Below the pieces are notes generated by a model that saw only the letters and a list, made by a program, of their open reading frames with translations, was not told where the DNA came from and did not search any database. The position numbers and the translations under genes were made by a program. Below are positions 8,836 through 19,075 of a stretch of 64,000 bases of DNA, piece after piece (the stretch's first letter is position 1; each line of letters starts with the position of its first letter). This DNA is from Sorangium cellulosum (GTDB taxonomy: Bacteria; Myxococcota_A; Polyangia; Polyangiales; Polyangiaceae), in contig NZ_CP012673.1 in assembly GCF_002950945.1 (NCBI RefSeq), positions 5,455,001 to 5,519,000 of the forward strand, in the 5' to 3' direction.

Positions 8836-9639
8836 TCAGGCGCGCCTGCGCCCCGCCGGGATCAGGTAGCCGCAGCGCCGCGCGAACCACCGGAGCACGT
8901 CGAGCGACGACAGGATCCCGACGACCTTGCCGTCGTCCGAGACGATCGGGAGCCGGTGCACGCCCTCGTACGCCATGAGCGCCGCCGCCTGCCGGATGCT
9001 CGCGCTCTCGTGCAGCTTCACCACGACCGCCGTCATCACGTCGGACGCGGTGAGCGGCACGGGATCGAGCACGCGGAGGCCCGGCTCGATCTCGAGCAGC
9101 GCGCCGTCGTCGAGCCGCGCCGTCACCCGCGCCGCCTCGGCGGTGTCGCCGCGCTCCTGCGCTGCCCGGAGCACGTCGGCGCGCGACACCATGCCCACCG
9201 GCTTGCCCGCTTCGTCGACCACCGGCATGCCGTTGATCCCGTGGCGGACGAGCAGGGCCACGATCTGGTCGAGATCGACGTCCGGCCGCACGCAGAGCAC
9301 GTTCCTCGCCATCACCTCCGCGAGCGGCGTCTCCGGATCCACGGGCCTGCCCATGTCGCGCAGCAGCTCGGCCTGATCCCCATGCGCGCTCGCCGCGCTG
9401 CCGTCGGAGGCCGCCTGTCCGGTGTGGCAGACGACCGACGTGGCGCGCGCCCCCGCGCCGGCGTGCAGCGCGTGGAAGCGCTGGCACGCCTGGCACTCGG
9501 CGAGCGCGGCCGAACGCTCCTGCGCGGGGCAGTAGACGGTCGCCACCGTCGACACCTCGCCGTCGGCGCCGGCGATATGCGCGCTGCGGAGCGGCTGGCG
9601 CGGCGTGGGAAGCTCTCCATCGGTCGTTTCAGGGCTCAT
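8836..9639 (-). CDS. Twin CBS-domain protein with N-terminal Cys cluster
   Basis: A 267-residue cytoplasmic protein. Residues 1-100 hold a Cys cluster (C37, C49, C52, C71: C-x11-C-x2-C-x18-C) that could bind metal. Residues ~110-160 and ~200-255 are two CBS motifs (MARNVLCVRP...MPVVD...GMVSRADVL and VMTAVVVKL...LPIVS...GILSSLDVL), forming a Bateman module that usually senses adenine nucleotides. The ATG at 9639 is preceded by GGAGAGAG. It is divergent from the universal stress protein gene, and CBS plus USP pairing is common in anoxia/energy-stress responses, so joint function is plausible. Confidence 0.93.
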   Translation of the reverse strand: MSPETTDGELPTPRQPLRSAHIAGADGEVSTVATVYCPAQERSAALAECQACQRFHALHAGAGARATSVVCHTGQAASDGSAASAHGDQAELLRDMGRPVDPETPLAEVMARNVLCVRPDVDLDQIVALLVRHGINGMPVVDEAGKPVGMVSRADVLRAAQERGDTAEAARVTARLDDGALLEIEPGLRVLDPVPLTASDVMTAVVVKLHESASIRQAAALMAYEGVHRLPIVSDDGKVVGILSSLDVLRWFARRCGYLIPAGRRRA

Positions 9640-9737
9640 CGATGACTCTCTCCGATCGCCCTTGGCTCGCTTGTCCGAGGCGCGTCGCCAGGAGCGGAGC
9701 ACCGGGCGTGCCACGCGCGAGTCCCTGCGGCCCGGCG

Positions 9738-9825
9738 GCGCCTCCAGCGACTGCCGCGCGCGAAACGGGGGCGTCGTCGCCGCGCCTCCAGCAACTGCCG
9801 CGCTCGCAACGGGGACGCCCTCGCC
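9738..9825. repeat. 44-bp imperfect tandem duplication
   Basis: Two head-to-tail copies begin at 9738 and 9782 (GCGCCTCCAGC followed by ACTGCCGCGC and ACGGGG), differing at about eight positions. They lie in the 409-bp region between the CBS and USP genes, upstream of the sigma-54 sites, where an enhancer-binding protein would be expected to bind. Function unknown. Confidence 0.65.
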
Positions 9826-9919
9826 GCGCCCTCCGCGCGCCGTTTGCGCGGCCGCGAAAGAGGTGCAGGTCGCCCGCGAGCGCCGCGCAGAGAGCCGGTC
9901 GGGCCGCGCGGAGGACGCG

Positions 9920-9957
9920 TGGCACGCCACGTGCGAATTGCGTGGCACGCCGCGTGC
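9920..9957 (+). promoter_or_regulatory. Tandem sigma-54 (RpoN) promoters of usp gene
   Basis: Two copies of the -24/-12 pattern TGGCACG-N4-GTGC lie at 9920-9934 and 9943-9957, 23 bp apart. The RpoN consensus is TGGCACG-N4-TTGC, so each differs by one base and keeps the invariant GG and GC at the correct spacing. Start sites would fall near 9946 and 9969, giving a leader of roughly 80-100 nt before the usp start at 10049. Confidence 0.7.
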
Positions 9958-10048
9958 GAACGCTGATGAAGACAGCGCGTGCAAGCGCAGCGAGCCCAAG
10001 GGGAAACCCCTGAAGAGACGGTCTCGCAGCGAGGCCGAGGAGACTGCC

Positions 10049-10717
10049 ATGTCGAGCACAACGAGCCGTTTCATCATCGTCGCCGGGATCGACTTCTCGG
10101 AGCTGAGCAACCGCGCGCTCGACCAGGCGCTCGAGGCCGCCTGCCTGCGCCAGAACGCGGAGGTGCACGCAATCTACGTCGAGCCGGAGAGCTGGACCGG
10201 CGCGGGGCCGTCGAGCACGCCCGCCCCCGGCACCAGGACGGAAACGGCGCTCCACCAGATCCAGGAGCGAGCCAGCGAGCGCGTGCGTTTCATGGGGGGC
10301 AAACTCGACAGCAGGCGGCTGAAGCGCGTCGTCGTCCACTTCCGCCGCGGCGCCCCGGCCGAGCACATCGCCCAGCTCGCCGCCGACCTCGACGCCGACC
10401 TCGTCGTCGTCGGCTCGCATGGCCGCCGTGGGCTCGAGCGGCTCCTGCTCGGCTCGGTCGCGGAGCGCGTCTCCCGGCTCGCTCGCTGCCCGGTGTGGAT
10501 CGTCCGGCCGAAGGATCACGCGACCGCGGGCCGGATCCCCGAGATCGAGCCGCCCTGCGCCGACTGCGTGCGGCGCCGGAACGAGACGGGCGGCGGAGAG
10601 CTCTGGTGTGTGCGCCACTCGGAGCGTCACCTCCGTCCGCATCGGTACTCTTACGCGACGAACGGCGTCTATGCGTCGTCGAGCGCCGCGTACCAGGCGA
10701 CGCCGGACATGACATGA
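10049..10717 (+). CDS. Universal stress protein with C-terminal Cys/His tail
   Basis: A 222-residue UspA-family protein. The ATP-binding signature G-x2-G-x9-G-S is present (GSHGRRGLERLLLGSVAERV, residues 122-141), so it is the nucleotide-binding type. The family is normally ~145 residues; here residues 160-222 add a tail with C170, C173, C187 and H190 (a possible zinc site), then a Tyr-rich end. The ATG has a GAGGCCGAGGAG ribosome site. Tandem sigma-54 promoters upstream suggest activator-dependent control. Confidence 0.95.
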   Translation: MSSTTSRFIIVAGIDFSELSNRALDQALEAACLRQNAEVHAIYVEPESWTGAGPSSTPAPGTRTETALHQIQERASERVRFMGGKLDSRRLKRVVVHFRRGAPAEHIAQLAADLDADLVVVGSHGRRGLERLLLGSVAERVSRLARCPVWIVRPKDHATAGRIPEIEPPCADCVRRRNETGGGELWCVRHSERHLRPHRYSYATNGVYASSSAAYQATPDMT

Positions 10718-10785
10718 CGCTGGCGCGCCGGTCGCACGCAGTGCCGCATTGACGGTGAGCGCGGCACGCGCAATAGGATTTCACG

Positions 10786-12120
<1,335 letters not shown>

Positions 12121-12145
12121 GCGCACCGGGGGCGGCAGCGCGAGG

Positions 12146-12220
12146 TCATCGTGAAGCGGCGCGACCGGCGCTGAGCGCACGGGGTGCGGTCAGCGCCGGA
12201 TCATCGTGAAGCGGCGCGAC
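12146..12220. repeat. 20-bp direct repeat in 3' spacer
   Basis: TCATCGTGAAGCGGCGCGAC occurs at 12146-12165 and exactly again at 12201-12220, in the 229-bp spacer between the convergent esterase and Cys-rich lipoprotein genes. Otherwise this spacer shows nothing I can name. Confidence 0.6.
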
Positions 12221-12349
12221 AGCGCGGCGCGTGAAGGGCGGTGGCGCGGGGTCGCCTGAGCCGCCCGGGGGGCGCGAAGGGCGCTGAGGCCGCCGTTGCG
12301 GCTCCCCGGCCCTTCGTCGCCGTCGCCCGCCGCGCTCTCTAGGCTGCGC

Positions 12350-13597
12350 TCAGGGCTCCTCGGGCTCGCCGCCCGGGAGGCACACGCCCTCGCCGGTCTC
12401 CTCGCCTTCCGCATCCAGGAGGCCGAAGCAGGCGTAGCCCTCGCGGCAGGGGGCCGTGTCGCTGCACGATTCGAGGCAGAGGGCGAAGTCGCCCGTTTCC
12501 GACACATTGACGCAGATGCCGCCGCCGTAGCAGGCGTTGTTGTCGGTGCAGACCGCGGAGCAGTAGCCGCCCTCAAAGCCTTCTTCCGCGGTGAGGCAGA
12601 TCCCGCCCTCACACGCGTCGTCTTCCGTGCAGCCGACGCCGTCTGCGCGCGCCGGAGCGAGGCAGTTCCCCTCGCCCGTGTTGCAGATGCCGGTCGTCGG
12701 GCACTGCGCGTCGGTCTCGCAGGCCGGCACGCAGACCATCGCGCTGCCGTCTCCGGCGAGGTCGGCGCACTCATAGCCGTCGCGGCAGGGGTCCGATTCG
12801 CTGCACGTCGCGAGGCAGATGCCGTCACCGGTCTCGGTGGTGGGGATGCAGAGGCCGCCGCCGGCACAGGGGCCGCCCGCCGTGCACGCGGCTGAACAGG
12901 AGCCGGAGGGGAAGCCGCCCGTCTCGACGAGGCAGAGCTCGCCTTCGCAGTCGGCGTCCGCCTCGCAGGCAACACCGTCGACCCCGGGCTCACCGCCGCC
13001 TGCGCCACCCGCGCCGCCCTCGCCGCCTGCGCCGCCGTCGCCGCCGCCGGTCGTGCTGGTGGTGGTCGTGCTGGTGGTGGTCGTGCTGGTGGTGGTCGTG
13101 CCACCGCCGTCACCGCCGCCGCCGTCACCGCCGCCGGTCGTGCTGCTGGTGGTGGTGGTGCCGCCGCCGCCGCCGTCACCGCCGCCGGTCGTGCTGCTGG
13201 TGGTGGTGGTGCCGCCGCCGCTACCGCCGCCGCCGTCGCCGCCGCCGGTCGTGCTGCTGGTGGTGGTGGTGCCGCCGCCGCTACCGCCGCCGCCGTCGCC
13301 GCTGTTACCGCCGCCGCCGTCGCCGCTGTTACCGCCGCCGCCGTCGCCGCTGTTACCGCCGCCGCCGTCGCCGCTGTTACCGCCGCCGCCGTCACCGCCG
13401 CCGGTGCCGCCGCCGCCGGTGCCGCCGCCGCCGGTGCCGGTGCCGGTCCCCGTGGAGGCGCTCGTCGAGGTGGAGCCGTCGCCGCCCGCGCCGCCCTCGC
13501 CACCAGCGCCCCCGCCGCCAGGGGTCGTCGAGTCATCGCCGCACGCCGCCGTCGTCAAGCCGAGCACAAGGAGACACACCAAGGATCGCATCTTCAT
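12350..13597 (-). CDS. Cys-rich repeat lipoprotein with Gly/Ser/Thr stalk
   Basis: A 415-residue putative outer-surface lipoprotein. The ATG at 13597 has GGGAGAG upstream and gives a signal peptide ending in lipobox TAAC (Cys ~19) followed by GDDS. Next comes a ~190-residue low-complexity stalk of Gly-rich septamers alternating with runs of Thr/Ser, encoded by 21-bp repeats (around 13290-13400). The C-terminal half is a Cys-rich region of repeated ~40-residue units with C-x-x-D-x-x-C, GGICL and YCSAVC motifs, like those of other myxobacterial surface proteins. Function unknown; adhesion or matrix role is only a guess. Confidence 0.85.
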   Translation of the reverse strand: MKMRSLVCLLVLGLTTAACGDDSTTPGGGGAGGEGGAGGDGSTSTSASTGTGTGTGGGGTGGGGTGGGDGGGGNSGDGGGGNSGDGGGGNSGDGGGGNSGDGGGGSGGGTTTTSSTTGGGDGGGGSGGGTTTTSSTTGGGDGGGGGTTTTSSTTGGGDGGGGDGGGTTTTSTTTTSTTTTSTTGGGDGGAGGEGGAGGAGGGEPGVDGVACEADADCEGELCLVETGGFPSGSCSAACTAGGPCAGGGLCIPTTETGDGICLATCSESDPCRDGYECADLAGDGSAMVCVPACETDAQCPTTGICNTGEGNCLAPARADGVGCTEDDACEGGICLTAEEGFEGGYCSAVCTDNNACYGGGICVNVSETGDFALCLESCSDTAPCREGYACFGLLDAEGEETGEGVCLPGGEPEEP

Positions 13598-14383
13598 CCG
13601 CCGCTCTCCCGCCAAGAAGGTCTGCTGACGCGTCGCCTGAACTCGGAGGTACGGCGCCGCCGCGCAACACGCGCGCCCCATCATCGGTCGAAACGAGCAC
13701 AGATGCCAACGTATCTTTTGGATTCCTGGCTCTCATGACGCGGATGTCATGCGGAGATCCACCGAGAACCCTGCGGAATTTCCCTGGACCGCCCTCGCCG
13801 CGGGCCGGAACAGCGCAGGTTTCCGACGGGTGTTCGCGAGCGATCCGCGCGCCCGCGCCCCGGCGCCTCGAGCCGACTCGGCAGCTGCAAGGCCCCTGTT
13901 TCGGCCGCGCCCGACGCGTGTTCTCGCCCTGGTTTCGTGCTTTTTTCAACTGCGCATCGGGCTCATCGGTCGCCAGCCGCGCCACGCCACCCCGACCCTG
14001 CTGGTCCTCGTCGCCGGCCCGCGTGCGCTCGAGCCCGCCGCACGCCCGGCGGGCCCATCCTCGCGTCCTCGCGCGCGGCTCCCCCCGCGCAGCGTCGGCC
14101 GATCGCGCGAGGGCGACCGCACGACCCCCATGGATCGCCGGGCCGAGCGCTCTCGACAATTGACCGGCCGACTCCGGAAGTGGTAGGGGTAGCTGTTTTC
14201 TTGGGGTTGAAATTTACAGTCACATTTCAAACGAGAGATGGTCGAGCGCAGCGTGCGCCTGAAGAGGGCTAATTGGAGCGTCCAGCGTCCAGTCATGGGG
14301 GATGTCGCCCTCACCGGCTTTGCGGCGGTGTCCGCGCCTCGGCAGGAGGATCTCTCGGTTTCGCCAGAGGATGAGGAGAGCAC
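13598..14383. other. 786-bp divergent intergenic region with inverted repeats
   Basis: No gene is supported. Two inverted repeats are visible: CATGAC and GTCATG separated by 6 bp (13734-13751), ~140 bp upstream of the minus-strand lipoprotein, and TTGAAAT and ATTTCAA separated by 10 bp (14207-14230), ~155 bp upstream of the plus-strand lipoprotein. The second lies in an AT-rich patch that stands out from the surrounding sequence and could be an operator. Also present is a GCGTCCA tandem repeat near 14278. Confidence 0.45.
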
Positions 14384-15448
14384 ATGCGCATCCGACACGT
14401 GATGATCACATTCGCTGTCGCCAGTCTGTTCGCCGCCTGCGCCAGCTCGGAGGGCGGGGGAGGCGGCGACGAACCCACGTACGCGACGGTCTGCCTGGCC
14501 CGCTGCGCCTGCGAGGAGTGCTCCGCGGACGACGAGGAGCGCTGCCAGGACGAGCAGGACGCCATCGAGGACACGGCCGAGCAGGAGCGCTGCGATGACG
14601 AGCTCCTGGCGTACAACGAGTGCGTCCGCCTGGAGGGCCGGTGTGTGAACGGCCACCACGTGGCCGAGGTGTGCAATGTGCAGGCGGCGGCCCTGGCGGG
14701 CTGCCTCCGCCCGGACGAGAGCTGTCCCACCGCGGGCGACGGCGTCTGCGACGAGGCGCAGGGCACCGGCCTGTGCCCGACCGGGACCGATCCGGCCGAC
14801 TGCCTCTCTTACTGCCCGTACACGGGCAACGGCAAGTGCGACGGGCCCGAGGGCAGCGGGCTCTGCCCGCCGGGCACCGACGTCGACGACTGCAAGCTCC
14901 CGCCGTGCGAGTACACCGAAGACGGCACGTGCGACGAGCCCGAGGGGACCGACCGGTGCGTGGAGGGGACCGACGTGGTCGACTGCGCCGCCGTGCTCTG
15001 CGAGACGCAGAACAACGACGTGTGCGACGAGCCCGAGGGCACGGACCGGTGCCCCGAGGGCACCGACGTCGCGGACTGCGCCGCCAGGACGTGCAGCCGG
15101 ACGAACAACGGCGTGTGCGACGAGCCCGAGGGGACGGACCTGTGCGACGAGGGCACCGACGTCGCCGACTGCAGCGGCGCGGCCAGCTGCGACGCTCCCG
15201 ACGTGTCGTGCGACGCGTGCAACGAGTGCGCGAACGAGGCGGGCTGCGCCGACGAGCTCGACGCCTGCATCATCGACGACTTCTGCGCCCTGTTCGTGGA
15301 GTGCATGGCCTCCTGCGGCGACAACGACGCCTGTCTCGAGGATTGCGCGGCGGCCTACCCGTCCGGCTCGGACCTCTACGCCGACTACGCGACCTGCGTG
15401 ATGTGTGATGAATGCTACGTCTCGTGCGGCGGCGCGCTTTCGTGCTGA
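14384..15448 (+). CDS. Cys-rich lipoprotein with repeated CDEPEGTD units
   Basis: A 354-residue lipoprotein; ATG with GAGGAGAG upstream, signal peptide with lipobox FAAC (Cys19). The centre consists of about five ~30-residue repeats of the form N-x-VCDEPEGTD-x-CPEGTDVADC, each with three conserved cysteines and many acidic residues, resembling calcium-binding disulfide modules of myxobacterial surface proteins. A Cys-rich C-terminal domain follows. It is probably cotranscribed with the next lipoprotein 36 bp downstream. Precise function unknown. Confidence 0.88.
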   Translation: MRIRHVMITFAVASLFAACASSEGGGGGDEPTYATVCLARCACEECSADDEERCQDEQDAIEDTAEQERCDDELLAYNECVRLEGRCVNGHHVAEVCNVQAAALAGCLRPDESCPTAGDGVCDEAQGTGLCPTGTDPADCLSYCPYTGNGKCDGPEGSGLCPPGTDVDDCKLPPCEYTEDGTCDEPEGTDRCVEGTDVVDCAAVLCETQNNDVCDEPEGTDRCPEGTDVADCAARTCSRTNNGVCDEPEGTDLCDEGTDVADCSGAASCDAPDVSCDACNECANEAGCADELDACIIDDFCALFVECMASCGDNDACLEDCAAAYPSGSDLYADYATCVMCDECYVSCGGALSC

Positions 15449-15484
15449 TCCGTGGCTTAACCCAGCGCTGCGGAGGAGATGAAC

Positions 15485-16258
15485 ATGCTTGATCGACGAA
15501 CCATTCGTGCGCTCTCGGCTCGCGCCGCCCTCCTTGTGTCCCTGGCCGGCGCCGCGTCCTGCGGCGGCCCCTCCGCGGGCGACTACACGATCTACCGGAT
15601 CGCCCTGGAGGAGCAGCAAGACGAGCCTGGCTGCTTCCCCAAGGACGAGTCGCCCCTCGCCGAGGCGTACGACTCCACGACGTTCCGGACTGGCCAGACC
15701 TTGATCCTCTACCTCGCGACCGACGACGACGCGATGCTCGACACCGGGGGGCTCGTGCTGAGGGGCACCACGGACGACGATCCGTACAGGTTCTCGGGTC
15801 AGGCGGAGGACGTCGAGTTCCCCTTCAGCGACGACGTCGTCGACTCGGATCGCGACGGCATCGCGGATCGCCTCGATCCCTTCGTCGACGCCGACAGGGA
15901 CGGCAAGGACGACTCGGAGATGGCGAAGGACTCCTCGGTGGACACCGACGGGGACAACGTGGACGACCGCGAGGACGACGACTTCGTCGACGCGGACAGC
16001 GACGGGGACGACGACAGGTACGGGGAGATCGTGAGCGACATGAGGACGATCGCCACGCTCAAGGTGAACGTCGAGATGACGGTCGACGGATCGACGGTCA
16101 GCGGGGTCATGGAGCAGACGTCCGAGCAGCGATGCGAGGGCAAGTTGTGCCCGCCCCGCCTCGACGCGCCGTGCCTCAGCGTGCAGCGGTTCCGCGGCAT
16201 CGAGATCGAGGACGCGGATCTGGTCCTGGACAGCAGCTCACCGGCGCCCACGCCCTGA
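15485..16258 (+). CDS. Acidic lipoprotein with Asp-rich calcium-type repeats
   Basis: A 257-residue lipoprotein. GGAGGAG overlaps an upstream ATG (15479) too closely, while the ATG at 15485 has normal 8-nt spacing, so the latter is preferred. The signal peptide ends at GAASC. Residues ~115-185 are a run of D-x-D-x-D-G and DTDGDN motifs (DSDRDGIADRLDPFVDADRDG and so on), i.e. thrombospondin type-3-like calcium-binding repeats. A C-terminal domain with two to three cysteines follows. It probably forms an operon with the preceding lipoprotein. Confidence 0.85.
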   Translation: MLDRRTIRALSARAALLVSLAGAASCGGPSAGDYTIYRIALEEQQDEPGCFPKDESPLAEAYDSTTFRTGQTLILYLATDDDAMLDTGGLVLRGTTDDDPYRFSGQAEDVEFPFSDDVVDSDRDGIADRLDPFVDADRDGKDDSEMAKDSSVDTDGDNVDDREDDDFVDADSDGDDDRYGEIVSDMRTIATLKVNVEMTVDGSTVSGVMEQTSEQRCEGKLCPPRLDAPCLSVQRFRGIEIEDADLVLDSSSPAPTP

Positions 16259-16327
16259 GCGGGGCGGCGGTCCACGGCGCACGGCGCGCGGCGCGCGCCG
16301 TGCGCCAGCGAAGCGCGCGCCGCTTCT

Positions 16328-16345
16328 GGTAACATCGCCGCGTTG
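16328..16345 (+). promoter_or_regulatory. Extended -10 promoter, leaderless start of Rieske gene
   Basis: TGGTAACAT (the TAACAT hexamer at 16330-16335 with the upstream TG) is followed by only 7 nt (CGCCGCG) and then the TTG start codon, with no ribosome site. This spacing puts transcription initiation at the start codon. The same arrangement recurs before the genes at 51048 and 62050. Confidence 0.6.
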
Positions 16346-17494
16346 CCGGAGCTCCCGCTCTCCCCAGCCGATCTCTCCGCGGTCCTCGCCCCGCTCCCGG
16401 GCGCCCGGCCGCTGCCCGCGCGCGCCTACTGGGACGAGGACGTCTTCGCCTTCGATCAGGCCGAGATCTTCGGGCGCTCGTGGCTCTGCGTCGGCCGCGA
16501 GGACGAGATCGCCCGCCCTGGAGAGTGGCTGCTCGCGCCGCTCACGCCGGCCGGGATCCTCGTCGTCCGCGGCGCGGATCTCGCGATCCGCGCGTTCCAC
16601 AACGTCTGCCGCCACCGGGCGGCGACGCTGCTGGAGGGGGCCTGCGGCCGGCTCGCCCACCTCGAGTGCCCCTACCACGGCTGGACCTACGAGCTCTCCG
16701 GCGCGCTGCGCTCCGCGCCGCACGCGCCGCCGGGCTTCGACCGGGGCGCGCACGGGCTCTCGCGCGTGCGCGCGGGCGTCCACCTCGGCTTCGTCTTCGT
16801 CGCGCTGGATCCCGGCGCCCCGGAGCTCGAGCGCGCGGTCGGCGAGGCGCCGCCCTGGCTGGCGCGCCCGGAGCTGCGCTCGCTCCGGCGCGGCCGGCGG
16901 GTGGAGTACGAGGTGGGCGCGAACTGGAAGCTCTGCGTGGAGAACTTCCAGGAGTCCCACCACTTCCCGCGCGTGCACCCCGCGCTGGAGCGGCTCACGC
17001 CGTGCGACGACGCGGCTTCTTGGGGCGGGGGCGGCGGGGGCGGCCCGTGGCTCGGCGGGGTCATGGAGCTCGCGCCGGGCGCCGAGACGGTGTCGACCGG
17101 CGCGGCGCGCGGGGGGCGCCCGCTCATCGTCCCCGAGGCGGACCGGCGGCGCGTGCGCGACGCGATGCTCTTCCCCGGCCTGCTCACGAGCCTCCAGCCC
17201 GACTACCTGCTCACGTACCGGCTCACGCCGCGCGCGCCCGACCGCACGTTCGTCGTGGCCGACACGTACTTCCACCCGGCGGCGTTCGCGCCCGGCTTCG
17301 ACCCAGGGGACGTGTTCGCCTTCTGGGACGGCGTGAACCGGGAGGATCGCGCGATCTGCGAGCGCCAGCAGCGCGGCGTGCGGTCCGCGGGGTACACGCC
17401 GTCGACCTACGCCATGGTGGAGGACGGGGTGCACGCGTTCGATCGCCTGGTCGCCCGCCGGTACCTCGCCGCCCTCGGCGCGAGGACGGCGTGA
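16343..17494 (+). CDS. Rieske non-heme iron oxygenase, alpha-subunit type
   Basis: A 383-residue aromatic-ring-hydroxylating-dioxygenase-like enzyme. The Rieske [2Fe-2S] ligands are C89-x-H91 and C109-x2-H112 (CRHR...CPYHGW). The mononuclear iron site is in NWKLCVENFQESHHFPRVH, with H207 and H212 spaced HxxxxH. Length and order match single-component Rieske oxygenases (choline/carnitine-type), which act on small substrates by hydroxylation or demethylation. The start is TTG 16343 at an apparently leaderless promoter. Its stop overlaps the GTG of the next gene (GTGA), so the two are translationally coupled and probably act on the same substrate. Confidence 0.95.
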   Translation: MPELPLSPADLSAVLAPLPGARPLPARAYWDEDVFAFDQAEIFGRSWLCVGREDEIARPGEWLLAPLTPAGILVVRGADLAIRAFHNVCRHRAATLLEGACGRLAHLECPYHGWTYELSGALRSAPHAPPGFDRGAHGLSRVRAGVHLGFVFVALDPGAPELERAVGEAPPWLARPELRSLRRGRRVEYEVGANWKLCVENFQESHHFPRVHPALERLTPCDDAASWGGGGGGGPWLGGVMELAPGAETVSTGAARGGRPLIVPEADRRRVRDAMLFPGLLTSLQPDYLLTYRLTPRAPDRTFVVADTYFHPAAFAPGFDPGDVFAFWDGVNREDRAICERQQRGVRSAGYTPSTYAMVEDGVHAFDRLVARRYLAALGARTA

Positions 17495-18309
17495 GCAAGC
17501 TCTGCGGCCTGTGGGGCCGCCCCTACATCGACCTGTCGCCGTGGATCGACACGTCCTGCTTCGTGGACCTCGATCGCGAGATCGTGCTGGGTCTCTGCCG
17601 GGTCGAGCCGTCGTACACCGGCGGCAGCCTGAAGTGGATGGGCGTGGTCGCCCCGTGGGTGCACGAGGACCCCTACGTGGATTACGGCCAGGTCATCGGC
17701 GGCTTCTCGCGCGAGGAGTTCCGCGACTTCATCGCGCTGAGCGAGGACCCGTCCGCCTTCGACCTCGACCGGCACCGGGAGTACACGTTCGGGGACGAGA
17801 CCGATCACCCGCTGACGCGGGCGCAGATGCTCTATCTGAAGTACCGCTACCGCGTCTATTTCCCCTGGAAGGTCTGCTATCACCTGCTCGAGAACGACCG
17901 CTGGGAAGACAAACACTCCGGCGCCGGCAAGGATTTCTCGGAGGAGGCGCGGGCGGTGTTCCCCCGGACGGTCGAGTTCATCCGCGGCCTGCCGTTCGTG
18001 GAGATCGGGCGCTGCGTGATCTTCGGCCTGGAGGCGAACGATCACGCGCCCGCGCACCGCGACACCGAGCCGGGGCGCGCGCTCGGGCCGGCGCAGTCGA
18101 TCTCGTTCGCGCCGCGGGGCGACAAGCGCTTTTACCTGTGCGACCGGGAGGGGGAGGAGCGCACCGTGGTGCGCGCGCCCATCTACTGGTTCAACGACAT
18201 GGATTACCATGGCGTTGAGCCGGATCCGTTCTTCCGTTACTCGATCCGCGTGGACGGCGCGTTCGATCCGGCGTTCCTGCGCCGGCTCGAGCGGCGCCAC
18301 CGGCGGTAG
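17491..18309 (+). CDS. Fe(II)/2-oxoglutarate-type oxygenase A
   Basis: A 272-residue putative cupin-fold oxygenase. The facial triad is visible as H189-x-D191 (AHRD) and H240 (YHGVE), followed by an Arg-containing strand (FFRYSIRVDG) that would bind the 2-oxoglutarate carboxylate. It is clearly paralogous to the protein at 23239: both share RPYIDL near the N-terminus, YTGGS, FPWKV, GKDF, GLEANDH and WFND-x-DYHGVE. Its GTG start overlaps the Rieske stop by 4 bp. This is not a family whose substrate I can name; it appears to be a distinct subgroup. Confidence 0.9.
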   Translation: MSKLCGLWGRPYIDLSPWIDTSCFVDLDREIVLGLCRVEPSYTGGSLKWMGVVAPWVHEDPYVDYGQVIGGFSREEFRDFIALSEDPSAFDLDRHREYTFGDETDHPLTRAQMLYLKYRYRVYFPWKVCYHLLENDRWEDKHSGAGKDFSEEARAVFPRTVEFIRGLPFVEIGRCVIFGLEANDHAPAHRDTEPGRALGPAQSISFAPRGDKRFYLCDREGEERTVVRAPIYWFNDMDYHGVEPDPFFRYSIRVDGAFDPAFLRRLERRHRR

Positions 18310-18330
18310 GCGCCGGCGGCGCGCGGCGCC
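18309..18330. terminator. Hairpin between convergent genes
   Basis: GGCGCCG and CGGCGCC flank an 8-nt loop, a perfect 7-bp GC stem overlapping the stop region of the oxygenase and just before the stop of the convergent Uma2 gene. No T-tract is present, so factor-independent termination is uncertain. Confidence 0.45.
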
Positions 18331-18331
18331 G

Positions 18332-19075
18332 CTAGGCGTCGTCCGGATCGATGCCCATCGCCCGCAGCCGGGCCGCGAGGCGCTCGGCGCGGGTCTCGGC
18401 GGTCGCCGCGCGGGTCTCGGCGGTCGCCGCGCGCTCGGCCCCGGTCGGCACGACGCGCCCGTCCCGGGTGCACCAGCGCAGCCAGGCGCCGGAGGTCCCC
18501 TCGAACGAGCCCTCCCACTCGACGAGGCCGAGCCCCACGCTCTCGAACCACGGTCGCTCGACGGGCACGTAGAGATCTCCTCGCGCCTCGAACGTGCGCA
18601 GCGTCGGCCCGCCCAGCTCGCGCAGGGGGTCGTAGACCACGTAATAGGGGACGTGCAGGCGCCGGTAGCGCCGGAGCTTCTCGTCGAGCTCGCCTCCCTC
18701 GCGGTTCGAGACGATCTCGATGACCACCTCGGGCCCCTTGCCGAATCGCCACATGAAATAGGAGCGGTTCTTTTTCTCGGAGAAGTCCTCCGGGAGGGTC
18801 ACGTCGAGGCTGAGCATCACGTCCGGCACGATGGGCGGCTCGGTCGGGCTCATGAAGAGGCCGACGTTCGCGAGCGCCGCGAAGGGGCGGGAGCTCTGGC
18901 CTTCCTCCGGCGGGGGTCCCGACCAGGAGCTGTACAGGGGCTCGGTGAGAAGGCGCTGCTGCTTCTCGGAAAGGATGCTGTCCACGGGGGTGTCGTCCTC
19001 CGTCACGAGCCCGGAGACGTCGGGGTCGTCGACGTCATAGGCCGTCTGGGCCGGGGCGTTCGTCGCAGGTGCCAT
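18332..19075 (-). CDS. Uma2-family (DUF820) nuclease-like protein
   Basis: A 247-residue protein of the Uma2 PD-(D/E)XK fold family, abundant in cyanobacteria and myxobacteria. Visible core: IVPDVMLSLD (the Asp), GPEVVIEIVSNREGG (E-x-V-S motif), then the D-E-K-L-RRY-R-x-x-x-VPYYVVYDP block. The C-terminus has a coiled-coil of ATAETRA heptads encoded by a 21-bp duplication (~18389-18430), typical of this family. The ATG at 19075 is used. The biological role of Uma2 proteins is unsettled. Confidence 0.92.
   Translation of the reverse strand: MAPATNAPAQTAYDVDDPDVSGLVTEDDTPVDSILSEKQQRLLTEPLYSSWSGPPPEEGQSSRPFAALANVGLFMSPTEPPIVPDVMLSLDVTLPEDFSEKKNRSYFMWRFGKGPEVVIEIVSNREGGELDEKLRRYRRLHVPYYVVYDPLRELGGPTLRTFEARGDLYVPVERPWFESVGLGLVEWEGSFEGTSGAWLRWCTRDGRVVPTGAERAATAETRAATAETRAERLAARLRAMGIDPDDA

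Noticed and set aside
12819-13628. Poly-proline/valine open frame opposite the Cys-rich lipoprotein
   Set aside because: It reads the repeat stalk backwards; the minus frame has the signal peptide, lipobox and Cys modules.
16238-17434. Long Arg/Pro-rich frame opposite the Rieske gene
   Set aside because: All Rieske and iron motifs are in the plus frame; this is a compositional shadow.
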